Part shown: piece after piece, positions 17,814 through 30,731 of the stretch | Position numbering within the stretch: the stretch's first letter is position 1 | Layout: every line of letters begins with the position of its first letter | Program-made: the position numbers and the translations under genes | Origin: Shewanella profunda | GTDB taxonomy: Bacteria; Pseudomonadota; Gammaproteobacteria; Enterobacterales; Shewanellaceae | Assembly: GCF_023283765.1 (NCBI RefSeq) | Contig: NZ_JAKILG010000013.1 | Coordinates: forward strand, 1-64,000 | DNA: 64,000 bases | Direction: 5' to 3' | The notes under the pieces: generated by a model | Databases searched by the model: none | Told to the model about the DNA's origin: nothing | Seen by the model: the letters and a program-made list of their open reading frames with translations, nothing else

Positions 17814-18905
17814 TTAACGGTACTTAGCTGCAAACTCATTCATAAACTTCACTAACGCGATAACGCCCTCAAGCGGCATCGCATTGTAAAGACTGGCGCG
17901 CATACCACCGACAATACGGTGGCCTTTTAAGGCGACGAGTCCTGCGACTTGTGCTTGCTTTAGGAACTCACCATCAAGCGCTTCATCAGCGAGCTGAAAA
18001 GTAACGTTCATTTGTGAACGGTTTGAAGCGACAACACCATTACGATAAAAGGTATTACTGTCGATGCATTGGTACAGCATTTGTGCTTTTTGTTGATTAA
18101 TTTTTGCAATACTCGCAATGCCGCCAATGGACTTAAGCCAAGCAAATACTTCAGCGGCGAGATACCAAGCAAAGGTTGGCGGGGTGTTGAACATAGAATC
18201 ATGTTCAACGGCTAAACGGTAATCCATAATGGACGATTGTACTAAACTCGGCAGTTTTAGCATGTCATCACGCACGATAACGATTGATAAGCCTGATGGA
18301 CCAATGTTTTTTTGTGCGCCAGCGTAAATCAAACCATAGCGACTGACATCAATTTCGCGGGACATAATAGTTGAGGATAAATCGACAACAATCGGCCATG
18401 GACTATCTAACTCATCAAAAATTTCGATACCATCAACTGTTTCATTTGGACAGTAATGTACATAGCGATAATCGGCATCAATTTTATGTAAGTCTGGTAA
18501 CACTACTGCATTGAGTCCATTGTGTTTTTCAACAATATTAAGACTATCAATCTGCGCATCACCCGCCAGTTTTTGAGCTTCAGCTAAAGCGGAAGATGAC
18601 CATTGACCGCTGACTAAATACAGGGCTCTACCATTGTCACCGAGAAAATTATTCACTACAGCGGAAAACTGTCCACGACCACCGCCGTGCATAAATAGCA
18701 CATGGTAATTTGCAGGGATTTGCATCAACTCACGTAAATCAGCCTCGGCTTGTTGGGTCAGCGCGATAAACTCTTTACTTCTGTGGCTGATCTCCATCAC
18801 GGAAACGCCTTGGCCATTCCAATCGAGTAATTCCTGTTGTGCTTTTTTCATTACCGTCGTAGGTAACATTGCAGGTCCAGCACAGAAATTATAAATCGCG
18901 CTCAC
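17814..18905 (-). CDS. serC: Phosphoserine aminotransferase
   Basis: SerC family: N-terminus [33 protein letters not shown] (phosphate/PLP pocket) and the PLP lysine in [12 protein letters not shown]. It makes 3-phosphoserine from phosphohydroxypyruvate and also serves pyridoxine synthesis. A GTG at 18905 is chosen as start: AAGGAG lies 7 bases upstream, and the upstream in-frame codons do not match the family. It is a single gene between two terminators, downstream of gyrA. Confidence 0.95.
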   Translation of the reverse strand: MSAIYNFCAGPAMLPTTVMKKAQQELLDWNGQGVSVMEISHRSKEFIALTQQAEADLRELMQIPANYHVLFMHGGGRGQFSAVVNNFLGDNGRALYLVSGQWSSSALAEAQKLAGDAQIDSLNIVEKHNGLNAVVLPDLHKIDADYRYVHYCPNETVDGIEIFDELDSPWPIVVDLSSTIMSREIDVSRYGLIYAGAQKNIGPSGLSIVIVRDDMLKLPSLVQSSIMDYRLAVEHDSMFNTPPTFAWYLAAEVFAWLKSIGGIASIAKINQQKAQMLYQCIDSNTFYRNGVVASNRSQMNVTFQLADEALDGEFLKQAQVAGLVALKGHRIVGGMRASLYNAMPLEGVIALVKFMNEFAAKYR

Positions 18906-18962
18906 TGACACTCTCCTTATTTCCAACCATGATTTATGTATTCATAAAATGACTATGCTATT

Positions 18963-18996
18963 AAAAAAACGAGCGTCCTATTGGACGCTCGTTTTA
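18963..18996 (-). terminator. gyrA: Rho-independent terminator of gyrA
   Basis: ACGAGCGTCC pairs with GGACGCTCGT around a 4-base loop, followed on the minus strand by a run of seven T, 12 bp after the gyrA stop. Confidence 0.85.
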
Positions 18997-19007
18997 ATGG
19001 CACTTAA

Positions 19008-21758
19008 TTAGTCTTCGTCTTGCTCATCATCGGCAAGCTCGTCTTCATCTTCGTCCAGTTCATCCTCATCGATGTCATCGTCAAGGGGTTCATCATCGGC
19101 TAATTCGCCTTCGATAATGACAGGAACAATCGGCAAACCGTTTTCATCCAGCTCGACTTCATCTTCTTCAGTTTGAATTTCGTCGATACGTTGTAGGCCG
19201 ACCACTTTCTCGTCGCCCGCAGTACGGATAATCGTTACACCTTGAGTGTTACGGCCAATGATAGACACGCCGCTTGCAGGTGTACGCACTAAGGTACCTT
19301 TATCACTGATGAGCATCAGTTCGTCGTTAAGACCAACTTGAACAGCCCCAACAACAGCGCCGTTACGTTCGCTCACCTTGATTGAAACCACACCTTTAGT
19401 CGCACGGCTCTTCGCAGGATATTCAGACAGTTGAGTCCGTTTACCATAACCGTTTTCCGTCACCGTCAGAATTGCGCCATCGCCTTTAGGCACGATAAGC
19501 GACACGACTTTTTGACCTTCAGCTAAACGAATACCACGGACGCCTGTTGCAGTACGGCCCATTGGACGTAGGGATAGGACTTCTTCACCTGATTCAGGAT
19601 CGGTTTTCACTTCGCCCGTTTCAGAGTCACGTACTTTCTCACCAAAGCGAACCACTTTACCTTCGTTGGAGAACAACATGATTTCGTCATCACCGTTAGT
19701 GATATCGACACCGATCAGTTGATCACCGTCTTTGAGGTTCACAGCGATAATGCCGTTTGCACGTGGGTTGCTATAGGCGGTCAGTGCGGTTTTCTTCACA
19801 GTACCGTTTGAAGTCGCCATGATGATGTATTTGTCAGCCGCGTATTCACGTACTGGCAGAATCGCAGTGATGCGCTCACCATCGGCAAGTGGCAACAAGT
19901 TAACAATTGGACGACCGCGGGCAGTGCGGCTCGCCAGTGGTAATTGATAGACTTTCAGCCAGTACATCTTACCAAAGTCAGAGAAGCACAAAATGGTGTC
20001 GTGAGTATTGGCAACCAGCAGTTTTTCAACGAAATCTTCGTCTTTCACTTTGGTCGCAGCTTTGCCTTTACCACCACGACGCTGGGCTTGATAATCGGTC
20101 AACGGTTGATACTTGGCATAACCTAAGTGAGACAGGGTCACTACAACGTCTTCTTCGTTGATCAAGTCTTCAAGACTCATATCAATTTCGTTGGCGTTGA
20201 TCACAGTGCGGCGAGCATCACCGTATTCTTCAAGGATTTGAGCTAGTTCTTCCTTGATCACTTCCATCAAACGCTCAGGACTGCGCAGAATAAACAGCAG
20301 GCCAGCGATAAATTCGAGTAACTCTTCGTATTCGGCGATGATCTTATCGTGTTCAAGACCGGTCAAACGGTGTAAACGCAGTTCCAGAATGGCCTGAGCT
20401 TGTTGCTCAGTCAGGAAGTATTGACCGTCACGAATACCGTATTGTGGCTCTAACCACTCGGGACGTGCGGCGTCATCGCCCGCTTTTTCCAGCATGCCTT
20501 GAACATGGCCTAATTCCCAACCTTGCTCAACCAATTTCACTTTGGCGTCAGCAGGCGTTGGCGAGGCTTTGATCAACGCAATAATCGGGTCGATGTTAGC
20601 CAGTGCAACCGCCAGCGCTTCCAAAATATGGGCACGCTCACGGGCTTTACGCAATTCGAATACGGTACGACGCGTCACCACTTCACGGCGATGCAGGATA
20701 AAACATTCAAGCATTTCTTTAAGATTAAATAGCTTAGGCTGACCATTGGTCAGTGCCACCATGTTAATCCCGAAAGAGCACTGCATTTGCGTTTGAGCAT
20801 AAAGGTTATTGAGTACCACCTCGCCCACTTCACCGCGTTTAATTTCAATAACGATACGCATACCGTCTTTATCAGACTCGTCGCGTAGACCGCTGATCCC
20901 TTCAAGCTTTTTATCTTTAACCAGCTCGGCAATCTTCTCGATTAAACGGGCTTTGTTCACTTGATAAGGGATTTCAGTGACGATAATACGCTCGCGGCCA
21001 TTATCTTCGGTTTCCACATCCGCCAGTGCACGCATAATCGCGCGGCCACGGCCAGTTTTATAGGCATCGATAATGCCTTTACGGCCATTGATAATCGCCG
21101 CCGTGGGGAAATCCGGACCTGGAATGTATTCCATCAACTGTTCAATCGACAGTGAGGGCTCTTCAATCAGTGCCAAACAACCTTTAACCACTTCAGTTAA
21201 GTTGTGGGGTGGGATGTTGGTTGCCATACCCACGGCAATACCCGATGAACCGTTAATTAACAGGTTAGGTACGCGTGTGGGTAGTACGGCAGGAATTTGC
21301 TCTGTGCCGTCGTAGTTAGGGACGAAATCAACCGTCTCTTTTTCAAGATCGGCCAGTAATTGGTGCGCTAACTTATCCATACGGATTTCGGTATAACGCA
21401 TTGCCGCCGCGGAATCACCATCGACCGAACCGAAGTTACCTTGGCCGTCTACTAAGGTGTAACGCAGTGAGAATGGCTGGGCCATACGGACGATAGTGTC
21501 ATAAACAGCAGAGTCACCATGGGGGTGATATTTACCGATGACGTCACCGACCACACGGGCAGATTTTTTGTAAGGCTTGTTCCAATCGTTCTTCAATTCA
21601 CTCATGGCAAACAGAACGCGGCGATGTACCGGCTTTAAGCCGTCGCGCACGTCTGGTAATGCACGTCCCACGATAACGCTCATGGCGTAATCAAGGTACG
21701 AATTCTTTAGTTCGTCTTCGATATTAATTGGCGAAATAGATGATGCCAGATCAGTCAT
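19008..21758 (-). CDS. gyrA: DNA gyrase subunit A
   Basis: Full-length GyrA (about 916 residues). It starts [20 protein letters not shown] and has the winged-helix catalytic Tyr in [11 protein letters not shown], the breakage-reunion and coiled-coil domains, and a C-terminal beta-pinwheel with the GyrA-box QRRGGKGK. The tail is long and strongly acidic, richer in Asp/Glu than the E. coli tail. In the quinolone-resistance region (HGDSAVYD) Ser83 and Asp87 are both wild type. The start at 21758 follows an AGGGGAA site; the in-frame upstream extension does not resemble GyrA. There is no intein. Confidence 0.98.
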   Translation of the reverse strand: MTDLASSISPINIEDELKNSYLDYAMSVIVGRALPDVRDGLKPVHRRVLFAMSELKNDWNKPYKKSARVVGDVIGKYHPHGDSAVYDTIVRMAQPFSLRYTLVDGQGNFGSVDGDSAAAMRYTEIRMDKLAHQLLADLEKETVDFVPNYDGTEQIPAVLPTRVPNLLINGSSGIAVGMATNIPPHNLTEVVKGCLALIEEPSLSIEQLMEYIPGPDFPTAAIINGRKGIIDAYKTGRGRAIMRALADVETEDNGRERIIVTEIPYQVNKARLIEKIAELVKDKKLEGISGLRDESDKDGMRIVIEIKRGEVGEVVLNNLYAQTQMQCSFGINMVALTNGQPKLFNLKEMLECFILHRREVVTRRTVFELRKARERAHILEALAVALANIDPIIALIKASPTPADAKVKLVEQGWELGHVQGMLEKAGDDAARPEWLEPQYGIRDGQYFLTEQQAQAILELRLHRLTGLEHDKIIAEYEELLEFIAGLLFILRSPERLMEVIKEELAQILEEYGDARRTVINANEIDMSLEDLINEEDVVVTLSHLGYAKYQPLTDYQAQRRGGKGKAATKVKDEDFVEKLLVANTHDTILCFSDFGKMYWLKVYQLPLASRTARGRPIVNLLPLADGERITAILPVREYAADKYIIMATSNGTVKKTALTAYSNPRANGIIAVNLKDGDQLIGVDITNGDDEIMLFSNEGKVVRFGEKVRDSETGEVKTDPESGEEVLSLRPMGRTATGVRGIRLAEGQKVVSLIVPKGDGAILTVTENGYGKRTQLSEYPAKSRATKGVVSIKVSERNGAVVGAVQVGLNDELMLISDKGTLVRTPASGVSIIGRNTQGVTIIRTAGDEKVVGLQRIDEIQTEEDEVELDENGLPIVPVIIEGELADDEPLDDDIDEDELDEDEDELADDEQDED

Positions 21759-22853
<1,095 letters not shown>

Positions 22854-22854
22854 G

Positions 22855-23523
22855 ATGAGTTTGGCACAGGTTAAAGGCGTATTGTTTGATCTGGACGGCA
22901 CGCTTGCCGATACCGCGCCAGATCTTGTGCAAGCACTTAACTTAAGTCTCTGTGATGCAGGGATTGAAGCAAAACCCTTTAACGCATTACGTAGCGCCGC
23001 TTCCCACGGCAGTTTTGCCTTAGTTGATGCTGCTATCCCCAATGCTGATGAGTCCCTGCGTATTCAGATCCAGCAAGGGCTACTCGCGCATTATCAACGT
23101 ATTAATGGCGACCATTGTCGATTATTTACAGGTATGGATGTATTGCTCGACTGGCTTGAGCTACAGCAACTGCCATTTGGCGTTATTACCAATAAACCAG
23201 CGCGCTTTACTCGCCCGCTGGTTAGAAAACTGAATTTGCACCAGCGGATGCAGGTAGTCATCAGCGGCGATTCAACCCGCTATGCTAAACCCCATACGGC
23301 GCCTATGTTACTTGGTGCACAGCAGCTTAACTGCGCACCTGAACATATTCTGTATTTAGGGGATGCAGAGCGGGATTTACTCGCCGCAAAAGCGGCTGGT
23401 ATGCTTGGCGGCGTGGCATTATGGGGTTATCTGAGTGAAGAGGATAAACCACAGAATTGGCCTGCATTTGCGCAATTTGGCTCACCTTTAGCCGTTCATC
23501 AGGCCTTAATTGCAGCACGTTAG
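22855..23523 (+). CDS. gph: HAD hydrolase, phosphoglycolate phosphatase-like
   Basis: A 222-residue HAD phosphatase: GVLFDLDGTLADTAPDL (nucleophile Asp), VITNKPARFTRPL (Thr/Asn motif II), Lys in RYAKPHTAPM, and ILYLGDAERDLLAAKAAG. It most likely removes phosphate from 2-phosphoglycolate, produced during repair of oxidised DNA ends, though relatives such as MupP (a cell-wall recycling phosphatase usually next to ubiG in pseudomonads) are a real alternative given this neighbour. The ATG at 22855 directly follows the ubiG stop; an earlier in-frame start overlapping ubiG is less likely. Confidence 0.85.
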   Translation: MSLAQVKGVLFDLDGTLADTAPDLVQALNLSLCDAGIEAKPFNALRSAASHGSFALVDAAIPNADESLRIQIQQGLLAHYQRINGDHCRLFTGMDVLLDWLELQQLPFGVITNKPARFTRPLVRKLNLHQRMQVVISGDSTRYAKPHTAPMLLGAQQLNCAPEHILYLGDAERDLLAAKAAGMLGGVALWGYLSEEDKPQNWPAFAQFGSPLAVHQALIAAR

Positions 23524-23672
23524 TTGACTGGTTCGATCGATATTGCTGCTTATTTTAGCGATCGCGATCTCAGGTGAGATCGCGCAAAAAGTCGACACGG
23601 ATCATGTACGCTACTCTGAAATGGAGCTTCAAGGTTAGCCTTCACTAACACAACTGCTTATCCTCAAGATAT

Positions 23673-23762
23673 CCACAAGATACCCCCTAAATTCTAACTT
23701 GCAAATAGAGTCAAACCTCACTATCTTGTATCTCAGAATATTTAAAACACCATATCTTGTGT
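23673..23762. promoter_or_regulatory. NrdR boxes upstream of nrdA
   Basis: ACACCATATCTTGTGT (23747-23762) is a near-consensus NrdR box. A second copy, CCTCACTATCTTGTAT (23716-23731), lies exactly 31 bp upstream, the tandem spacing typical of NrdR. A weaker reversed match (CCACAAGATACCCCCT) is at 23673-23688. NrdR is the ATP/dATP-sensing repressor of ribonucleotide reductase genes. Confidence 0.8.
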
Positions 23763-23917
23763 ATCGGTAGCAATCAGACACACTAGAAACTCCCCGCTTA
23801 ATTGACTCCATTTTAGGGAGTCAGCTGTATTTAAGGGACGTTTGTTGATTGTTTTACAAGGAAACGTACGGTGACTTAGCTCACCTGAATAGATATCAGA
23901 ACCAAGGCCTCTCTTCA

Positions 23918-26206
23918 ATGAATAGCACTATAACAGTCACAAAACGCTGTGGTGAACGTGAGAATATCGATCTCGAAAAAATACACCGCGTAATTACTTG
24001 GGCTGCCAAGGGATTAAAAAACGTTTCTGTTTCTGAAGTTGAACTTCGCTCGCACCTGCAGTTTTACGATGGTATTCCCACTGAAACTATCCACGAAACC
24101 ATTATCAAAGCGGCAGCGGATTTAATTTCGCCCGAATCACCAGACTATCAGTTCCTTGCGGCCCGTTTAGCGGTGTTTCATTTGCGTAAGAAGGCCTTTG
24201 GTCAGTTCGCGCCGCCAGCCCTGTATGATCATGTGACTAAACTCGTCGAGCTCGGCAAGTATGATATGCATATTCTGCAGGATTATACCCGTGAAGAACT
24301 CGATATCATGGACACCTATATCGACCATTGGCGCGATATGAATTTTTCCTATGCCGCCGTTAAGCAGCTCGAAGGTAAATATTTAGTTCAAAACCGAGTG
24401 ACCCACGAGATCTACGAGAGCGCCCAGTTCCTCTACATTCTGGTAGCGGCCTGTTTGTTTGCCCGTTATCCAAAGGAAAACCGTTTAAAATACGTTAAAG
24501 ATTTCTATGACGCAGTATCGACATTTAAGATTTCTTTACCAACACCTATCATGGCGGGTGTTCGTACGCCAACGCGTCAATTCAGTTCATGCGTATTAAT
24601 TGAATGTGGTGATAGCTTAGATTCAATTAATGCAACCGCATCGTCTATCGTTAAATACGTTAGCCAACGTGCGGGTATCGGCATTAACGCTGGTCGTATT
24701 CGTGCCCTAGGTAGCCCAATTCGTGGTGGTGAAGCCTTCCACACAGGTTGCTTACCTTTCTATAAGTATTTCCAAACGGCGGTCAAGTCTTGCTCTCAAG
24801 GCGGTGTACGCGGTGGTGCTGCCACCCTGTTCTACCCAATTTGGCACTTAGAAGTTGAATCTCTGCTGGTATTGAAAAATAACCGCGGCGTAGAAGACAA
24901 CCGTATCCGTCATCTAGATTACGGTGTGCAACTGAATAAACTCATGTATCAACGTCTGATCAAAGGCGAAAATATCAGCCTATTCAGTCCATCGGACGTA
25001 CCAGGTCTATACGATGCCTTCTTCGAAGATCAAAATGAGTTCGAACGTTTATATCTGCAGTATGAGCAAGACAGCAATATTCGTAAGAAAACGCTGAAGG
25101 CGGTTGAGCTATTTTCACTGATGATGCAAGAACGTGCTTCGACTGGCCGTATCTACATTCAAAACGTGGATCACTGTAACACTCACAGCCCATTCGATTC
25201 AAAAGTTGCGCCGATCAGACAATCTAACCTATGCCTTGAAATCGCGCTGCCAACTAAACCATTGAATAACATTGATGATCCTAATGGCGAAATCGCACTC
25301 TGCACTTTGTCGGCCTTAAACTTAGGGGCGATTAAAGAACTGTCAGAACTTGAGCCATTAGCAGACTTAGCAGTGCGTGCACTGGATAACCTATTGGATT
25401 ACCAAGATTATCCAATCAAAGCAGCACAAATTGCCTCTATGAATCGCCGTACACTCGGCGTAGGTGTGATTAACTTTGCTAACTACTTAGCCAAAAATGG
25501 CCTGAAGTATTCCGATGGCAGTGCAAACAATCTCACTCACCGAACCTTTGAAGCGATTCAGTTCTACTTGCTAAAAGCCTCTATGAATTTGGCTAAAGAG
25601 CAAGGTGCTTGTCCGTTATTTAACGAGACCACCTACTCCCAAGGCATTTTACCGATAGATACTTATAAACGTGACTTAGATAAGATTTGTAATGAGCCGT
25701 TACATTTAGACTGGGAATCACTGCGCAGCGATATTAAGCAGTACGGTTTACGTAACTCAACATTGTCTGCATTGATGCCGTCTGAAACATCATCACAGAT
25801 TTCAAACGCCACTAATGGTATTGAGCCTCCACGCGGTCTTATCAGCGTAAAAGCCAGTAAAGACGGTCAACTAAAGCAAGTGGTGCCTGATTTTGACACC
25901 TTAAAAGATAACTATGAGTTGCTGTGGAAAATGCCAAGCAACGACGGTTACTTGCAGTTAGTGGGTATTATGCAGAAGTTTGTTGATCAAGCGATTTCGG
26001 CCAACACCAACTACGATCCTTCACGTTTCGAAGGCCGTAAAGTGCCGATGCAAACCCTGCTGAAAGATTTGCTCAATGCCTACAAGTTAGGTGTAAAAAC
26101 GCTTTACTACCATAACACTCGCGATGGTGCGTCGGATTCACACGACGACATCACCAACTTAGAGAAAGAAGACGACGGTTGCGCCGGTGGCGCCTGTAAG
26201 ATTTAG
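23918..26206 (+). CDS. nrdA: Ribonucleoside-diphosphate reductase class Ia, alpha subunit
   Basis: A 762-residue NrdA. The ATP-cone allosteric domain (TVTKRCGERENIDLEKIHRV, about residues 5-95) is intact, so dATP feedback inhibition is expected. Active-site regions include SSCVLIECGDSLDSI and the NLCLEIALPTKP loop with a redox cysteine. The C-terminus ends in the mobile CAGGACKI redox pair. The ATG at 23918 matches the E. coli start; the longer in-frame extension is not family-like. It is the first gene of nrdA-nrdB-ferredoxin and is preceded by NrdR boxes. Confidence 0.97.
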   Translation: MNSTITVTKRCGERENIDLEKIHRVITWAAKGLKNVSVSEVELRSHLQFYDGIPTETIHETIIKAAADLISPESPDYQFLAARLAVFHLRKKAFGQFAPPALYDHVTKLVELGKYDMHILQDYTREELDIMDTYIDHWRDMNFSYAAVKQLEGKYLVQNRVTHEIYESAQFLYILVAACLFARYPKENRLKYVKDFYDAVSTFKISLPTPIMAGVRTPTRQFSSCVLIECGDSLDSINATASSIVKYVSQRAGIGINAGRIRALGSPIRGGEAFHTGCLPFYKYFQTAVKSCSQGGVRGGAATLFYPIWHLEVESLLVLKNNRGVEDNRIRHLDYGVQLNKLMYQRLIKGENISLFSPSDVPGLYDAFFEDQNEFERLYLQYEQDSNIRKKTLKAVELFSLMMQERASTGRIYIQNVDHCNTHSPFDSKVAPIRQSNLCLEIALPTKPLNNIDDPNGEIALCTLSALNLGAIKELSELEPLADLAVRALDNLLDYQDYPIKAAQIASMNRRTLGVGVINFANYLAKNGLKYSDGSANNLTHRTFEAIQFYLLKASMNLAKEQGACPLFNETTYSQGILPIDTYKRDLDKICNEPLHLDWESLRSDIKQYGLRNSTLSALMPSETSSQISNATNGIEPPRGLISVKASKDGQLKQVVPDFDTLKDNYELLWKMPSNDGYLQLVGIMQKFVDQAISANTNYDPSRFEGRKVPMQTLLKDLLNAYKLGVKTLYYHNTRDGASDSHDDITNLEKEDDGCAGGACKI

Positions 26207-26226
26207 TCTTTAACGTTAACGGTTTT

Positions 26227-26250
26227 GCAGGGATCCTTTGGGATCCCTGC
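26227..26250 (+). other. Perfect intercistronic hairpin between nrdA and nrdB
   Basis: GCAGGGATCC-TTTG-GGATCCCTGC is a perfect 10-bp stem with a 4-base loop. It begins 21 bp after the nrdA stop and ends 20 bp before the nrdB ATG. No U-run follows, so it is more likely an mRNA stabiliser, processing site or translation modulator than a terminator. Confidence 0.7.
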
Positions 26251-26269
26251 CCATTGGAAAAATAGCAAC

Positions 26270-27400
26270 ATGGCCTACTCTACCTTCTGTCAAACACCTA
26301 ACGATGCTACCCGTGAACCTATGTTTTTAGGTCAATCGGTCAATGTGGCACGCTATGATCAACAAAAATATGAAGTGTTCGAAAAACTGATAGAAAAGCA
26401 GTTATCTTTCTTTTGGCGCCCCGAAGAAGTTGACGTCAGTCGCGATAAAATTGATTACAACGATCTACCCGATCATGAAAAGCATATTTTTATTTCAAAC
26501 TTGAAATACCAAACGCTGCTCGATTCTATCCAAGGTCGTTCACCTAACGTCGCATTTTTACCCTTAGTGTCATTGCCCGAACTAGAAACCTGGATAGAGA
26601 CTTGGTCTTTCTCTGAAACTATCCACTCGCGCTCTTACACCCATATTATCCGCAATATCGTCAACGATCCTTCGGTGATTTTTGACGATATCGTTGTGAA
26701 TAAAGAAATTTTACGCCGCGCAACTGACATTGCCGAATACTACGACCACTTGATTAAGCTCACTCAAGTATTTCACCTGCATGGCTGGGGTACCCATGTT
26801 ATCGATGGCAAAGAATTAGTCGTTAATACCCGCACACTCAAAAAAGCGCTCTATCTGTGCATGATGTCAGTCAATGCCCTAGAAGCTATTCGTTTTTATG
26901 TCAGCTTTGCCTGCTCGTTTGCTTTTGCTGAGCGCAAGCTTATGGAAGGTAACGCGAAAATCATCCGCTTAATCGCCCGTGATGAAGCCTTACACTTAAA
27001 CAGCACTCAGCATATTCTGAGCATAATGCAAGGCGGTAAAGACGATCCTGAAATGGGCGAAATTGCCGCAGAATGCCAACAAGAGTCCTATGATCTTTTC
27101 TTAAAAGCGGCTGAACAAGAAAAAGAGTGGGCGAAATACCTGTTCAAAGATGGCTCTATGATTGGCTTGAATGAGCAAATTCTTTGCCAATATGTTGAAT
27201 TTATCACCAATCAACGCATGAAGTCCGTCAATCTGCCACTACCTTATCCAGAAAGCACTAACCCATTGCCTTGGATGAAAAACTGGTTAGAAAGTGATGC
27301 GGTGCAAGTTGCCCCTCAAGAAGTGGAAGTTTCTTCATACCTTGTCGGCCAAATCGACTCAGCGGTAGATGGCGATGAATTCCTCGACTTTGATCTCTAA
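26270..27400 (+). CDS. nrdB: Ribonucleoside-diphosphate reductase class Ia, beta subunit
   Basis: A 376-residue NrdB (from [16 protein letters not shown]). Di-iron ligands are visible in the [26 protein letters not shown] and [14 protein letters not shown] segments, and the radical Tyr lies in AEYYDHLI. It ends in the acidic, alpha-subunit-binding tail [10 protein letters not shown]. It provides the tyrosyl radical for NrdA. An in-frame TTG at 26225 falls in the hairpin and is rejected as the start. Confidence 0.97.
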   Translation: MAYSTFCQTPNDATREPMFLGQSVNVARYDQQKYEVFEKLIEKQLSFFWRPEEVDVSRDKIDYNDLPDHEKHIFISNLKYQTLLDSIQGRSPNVAFLPLVSLPELETWIETWSFSETIHSRSYTHIIRNIVNDPSVIFDDIVVNKEILRRATDIAEYYDHLIKLTQVFHLHGWGTHVIDGKELVVNTRTLKKALYLCMMSVNALEAIRFYVSFACSFAFAERKLMEGNAKIIRLIARDEALHLNSTQHILSIMQGGKDDPEMGEIAAECQQESYDLFLKAAEQEKEWAKYLFKDGSMIGLNEQILCQYVEFITNQRMKSVNLPLPYPESTNPLPWMKNWLESDAVQVAPQEVEVSSYLVGQIDSAVDGDEFLDFDL

Positions 27401-27412
27401 GGCAATAGTCTA

Positions 27413-27853
27413 GTGACAAAAAAGTTAGAAGTGGCTAAAAACCCCTTTGTGAAGGCGCCCATAGTGCGCCTTCGGGGACAACCTGTGTTGCTCTATACCG
27501 AGCAACAGGGATCTTTGTTGCAAGCGCTCGAAGCCAAGAAAGTAAAAATATTCTCTGAATGCCGTAACGGTTTTTGCGGAGCCTGTAAAACCAATATCAT
27601 CAACGGCAAGGTACGTTATCTAAGCGAGCCTTTAGCCGAACTCAATAGTGATGAGTGTCTGCCTTGTTGCTGTGTGCCTGTAGGGGATTTAGAGCTAGAT
27701 TTATCACCCGAAGGCGCGGCTGTAGTTACTTCATCTCCTAAATCCAAGTCAATCCACAGTTCTGTAACTCCCGCGCATTATGGGCAATCACATAGTCACA
27801 AGCCAAGTGACCCGCGTACACCAATACGGAAGCCCATTTTGCAGGAAGAGTGA
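27413..27853 (+). CDS. yfaE: 2Fe-2S ferredoxin, YfaE-like (NrdB cofactor maintenance)
   Basis: A 146-residue protein starting at GTG, 12 bp after nrdB. It has a plant-type ferredoxin core with cysteines in SECRNGFCGACKTN and LPCCCVPVGDLEL. In E. coli YfaE restores the diferric-tyrosyl radical of NrdB, and the position as third gene of the nrdAB operon supports this role. It is longer than E. coli YfaE because of a low-complexity, Ser/Pro/His-rich C-terminal tail of about 45 residues whose function is not apparent. Confidence 0.9.
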   Translation: MTKKLEVAKNPFVKAPIVRLRGQPVLLYTEQQGSLLQALEAKKVKIFSECRNGFCGACKTNIINGKVRYLSEPLAELNSDECLPCCCVPVGDLELDLSPEGAAVVTSSPKSKSIHSSVTPAHYGQSHSHKPSDPRTPIRKPILQEE

Positions 27854-27907
27854 GAAATCATAGATAGCGGCATTCCTGCACCCAATTAAGATCCTGCTTA
27901 CTATTCC

Positions 27908-28396
27908 CTATATCGCTTTTTTCGCCATCACTTTATGTAGCTCGTGGAGTTCGGTTAATGCTGCACTGCCATACCAAGGTAAGAGTTCCAGCACCAAACT
28001 GCCCGCTTGGATCGCAGGATCGGTTTCAGTTAATGCTTTCGCTTCTTCAACCCTGGTGACATTAAAAATGTAAATACCGCGCAACTCGCCATCATCCAGA
28101 AATGGTCCAGCTAGAATGAGTTTACCCTCATTGGCAAGACGGGTGATATTATCGAGATGCGCTCTTTGTAACTGTTGCGCTTGCTCCTTCGTCCTATCAC
28201 GATTAGGCCCTCGTTTTAAAAATGCCATCACATAGGGTTTCATGCCGTAGTCATCGGCGCCCGCTTTATTGGCGCGCTGCGGATCAAACACCGAATCACT
28301 GTGGGCTGAGAAACTGACGGTGGAAAAACTTAACACGCCAACAATAAAACTGAATATCACTTTAGATTTAATTACGGTTTTAATCTGCATAGACAA
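27908..28396 (-). CDS. Secreted YciI-like protein
   Basis: A 162-residue protein whose C-terminal ~100 residues resemble the YciI/YCII ferredoxin-like fold (VMAFLKRGPNRDR, AHLDNITRLANEGKLILAGPF, LRGIYIFNV, ALTETDPAIQAG). The YCII core usually occurs as a small cytosolic protein. Here a hydrophobic signal (SFIVGVLSFSTVSFSAHS) precedes it, so it is probably periplasmic. It is convergent with the ferredoxin gene and downstream of fadH but has its own upstream region. Function is unknown; YCII proteins are often degradative enzymes or dehalogenase-like. Confidence 0.75.
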   Translation of the reverse strand: MSMQIKTVIKSKVIFSFIVGVLSFSTVSFSAHSDSVFDPQRANKAGADDYGMKPYVMAFLKRGPNRDRTKEQAQQLQRAHLDNITRLANEGKLILAGPFLDDGELRGIYIFNVTRVEEAKALTETDPAIQAGSLVLELLPWYGSAALTELHELHKVMAKKAI

Positions 28397-28484
28397 TGAC
28401 CTAAATGATTGACAGGTTAGTTATATAGTTAAATTTCATACATTCTAACTTTAGTGTATTTGAGGCAACACTGACGAAAATTTG

Positions 28485-28515
28485 ATAAAAAAGCCTGAAC
28501 AAGGTTCAGACTTTC
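28485..28515 (-). terminator. fadH: Rho-independent terminator of fadH
   Basis: GTCTGAAC and GTTCAGGC pair around a short loop on the minus strand, followed by six T, about 35 bp past the fadH stop. Confidence 0.75.
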
Positions 28516-28547
28516 GATGAAAGAACACAGGCAAATCTTCAGGCTGA

Positions 28548-30566
<2,019 letters not shown>

Positions 30567-30731
30567 TCAAACGTCCTTTTAAAACAAGTGATTTAAATCA
30601 GCATACCTTGAGTCAAATCTAAGCTCAACCGTTGCTTAGAGGCCTTAAGTTAAAAACCTTTACAATTGTGTTTAGCCTGAAACGAGATTTTCGGTTAGCA
30701 TGGGCAGATTGGACTTATAAAGGAGTGGCAA

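Noticed and set aside
19008-21758. Quinolone-resistance mutation or intein in gyrA
   Set aside because: HGDSAVYD is wild type at positions 83 and 87 and the frame is continuous with normal family length.
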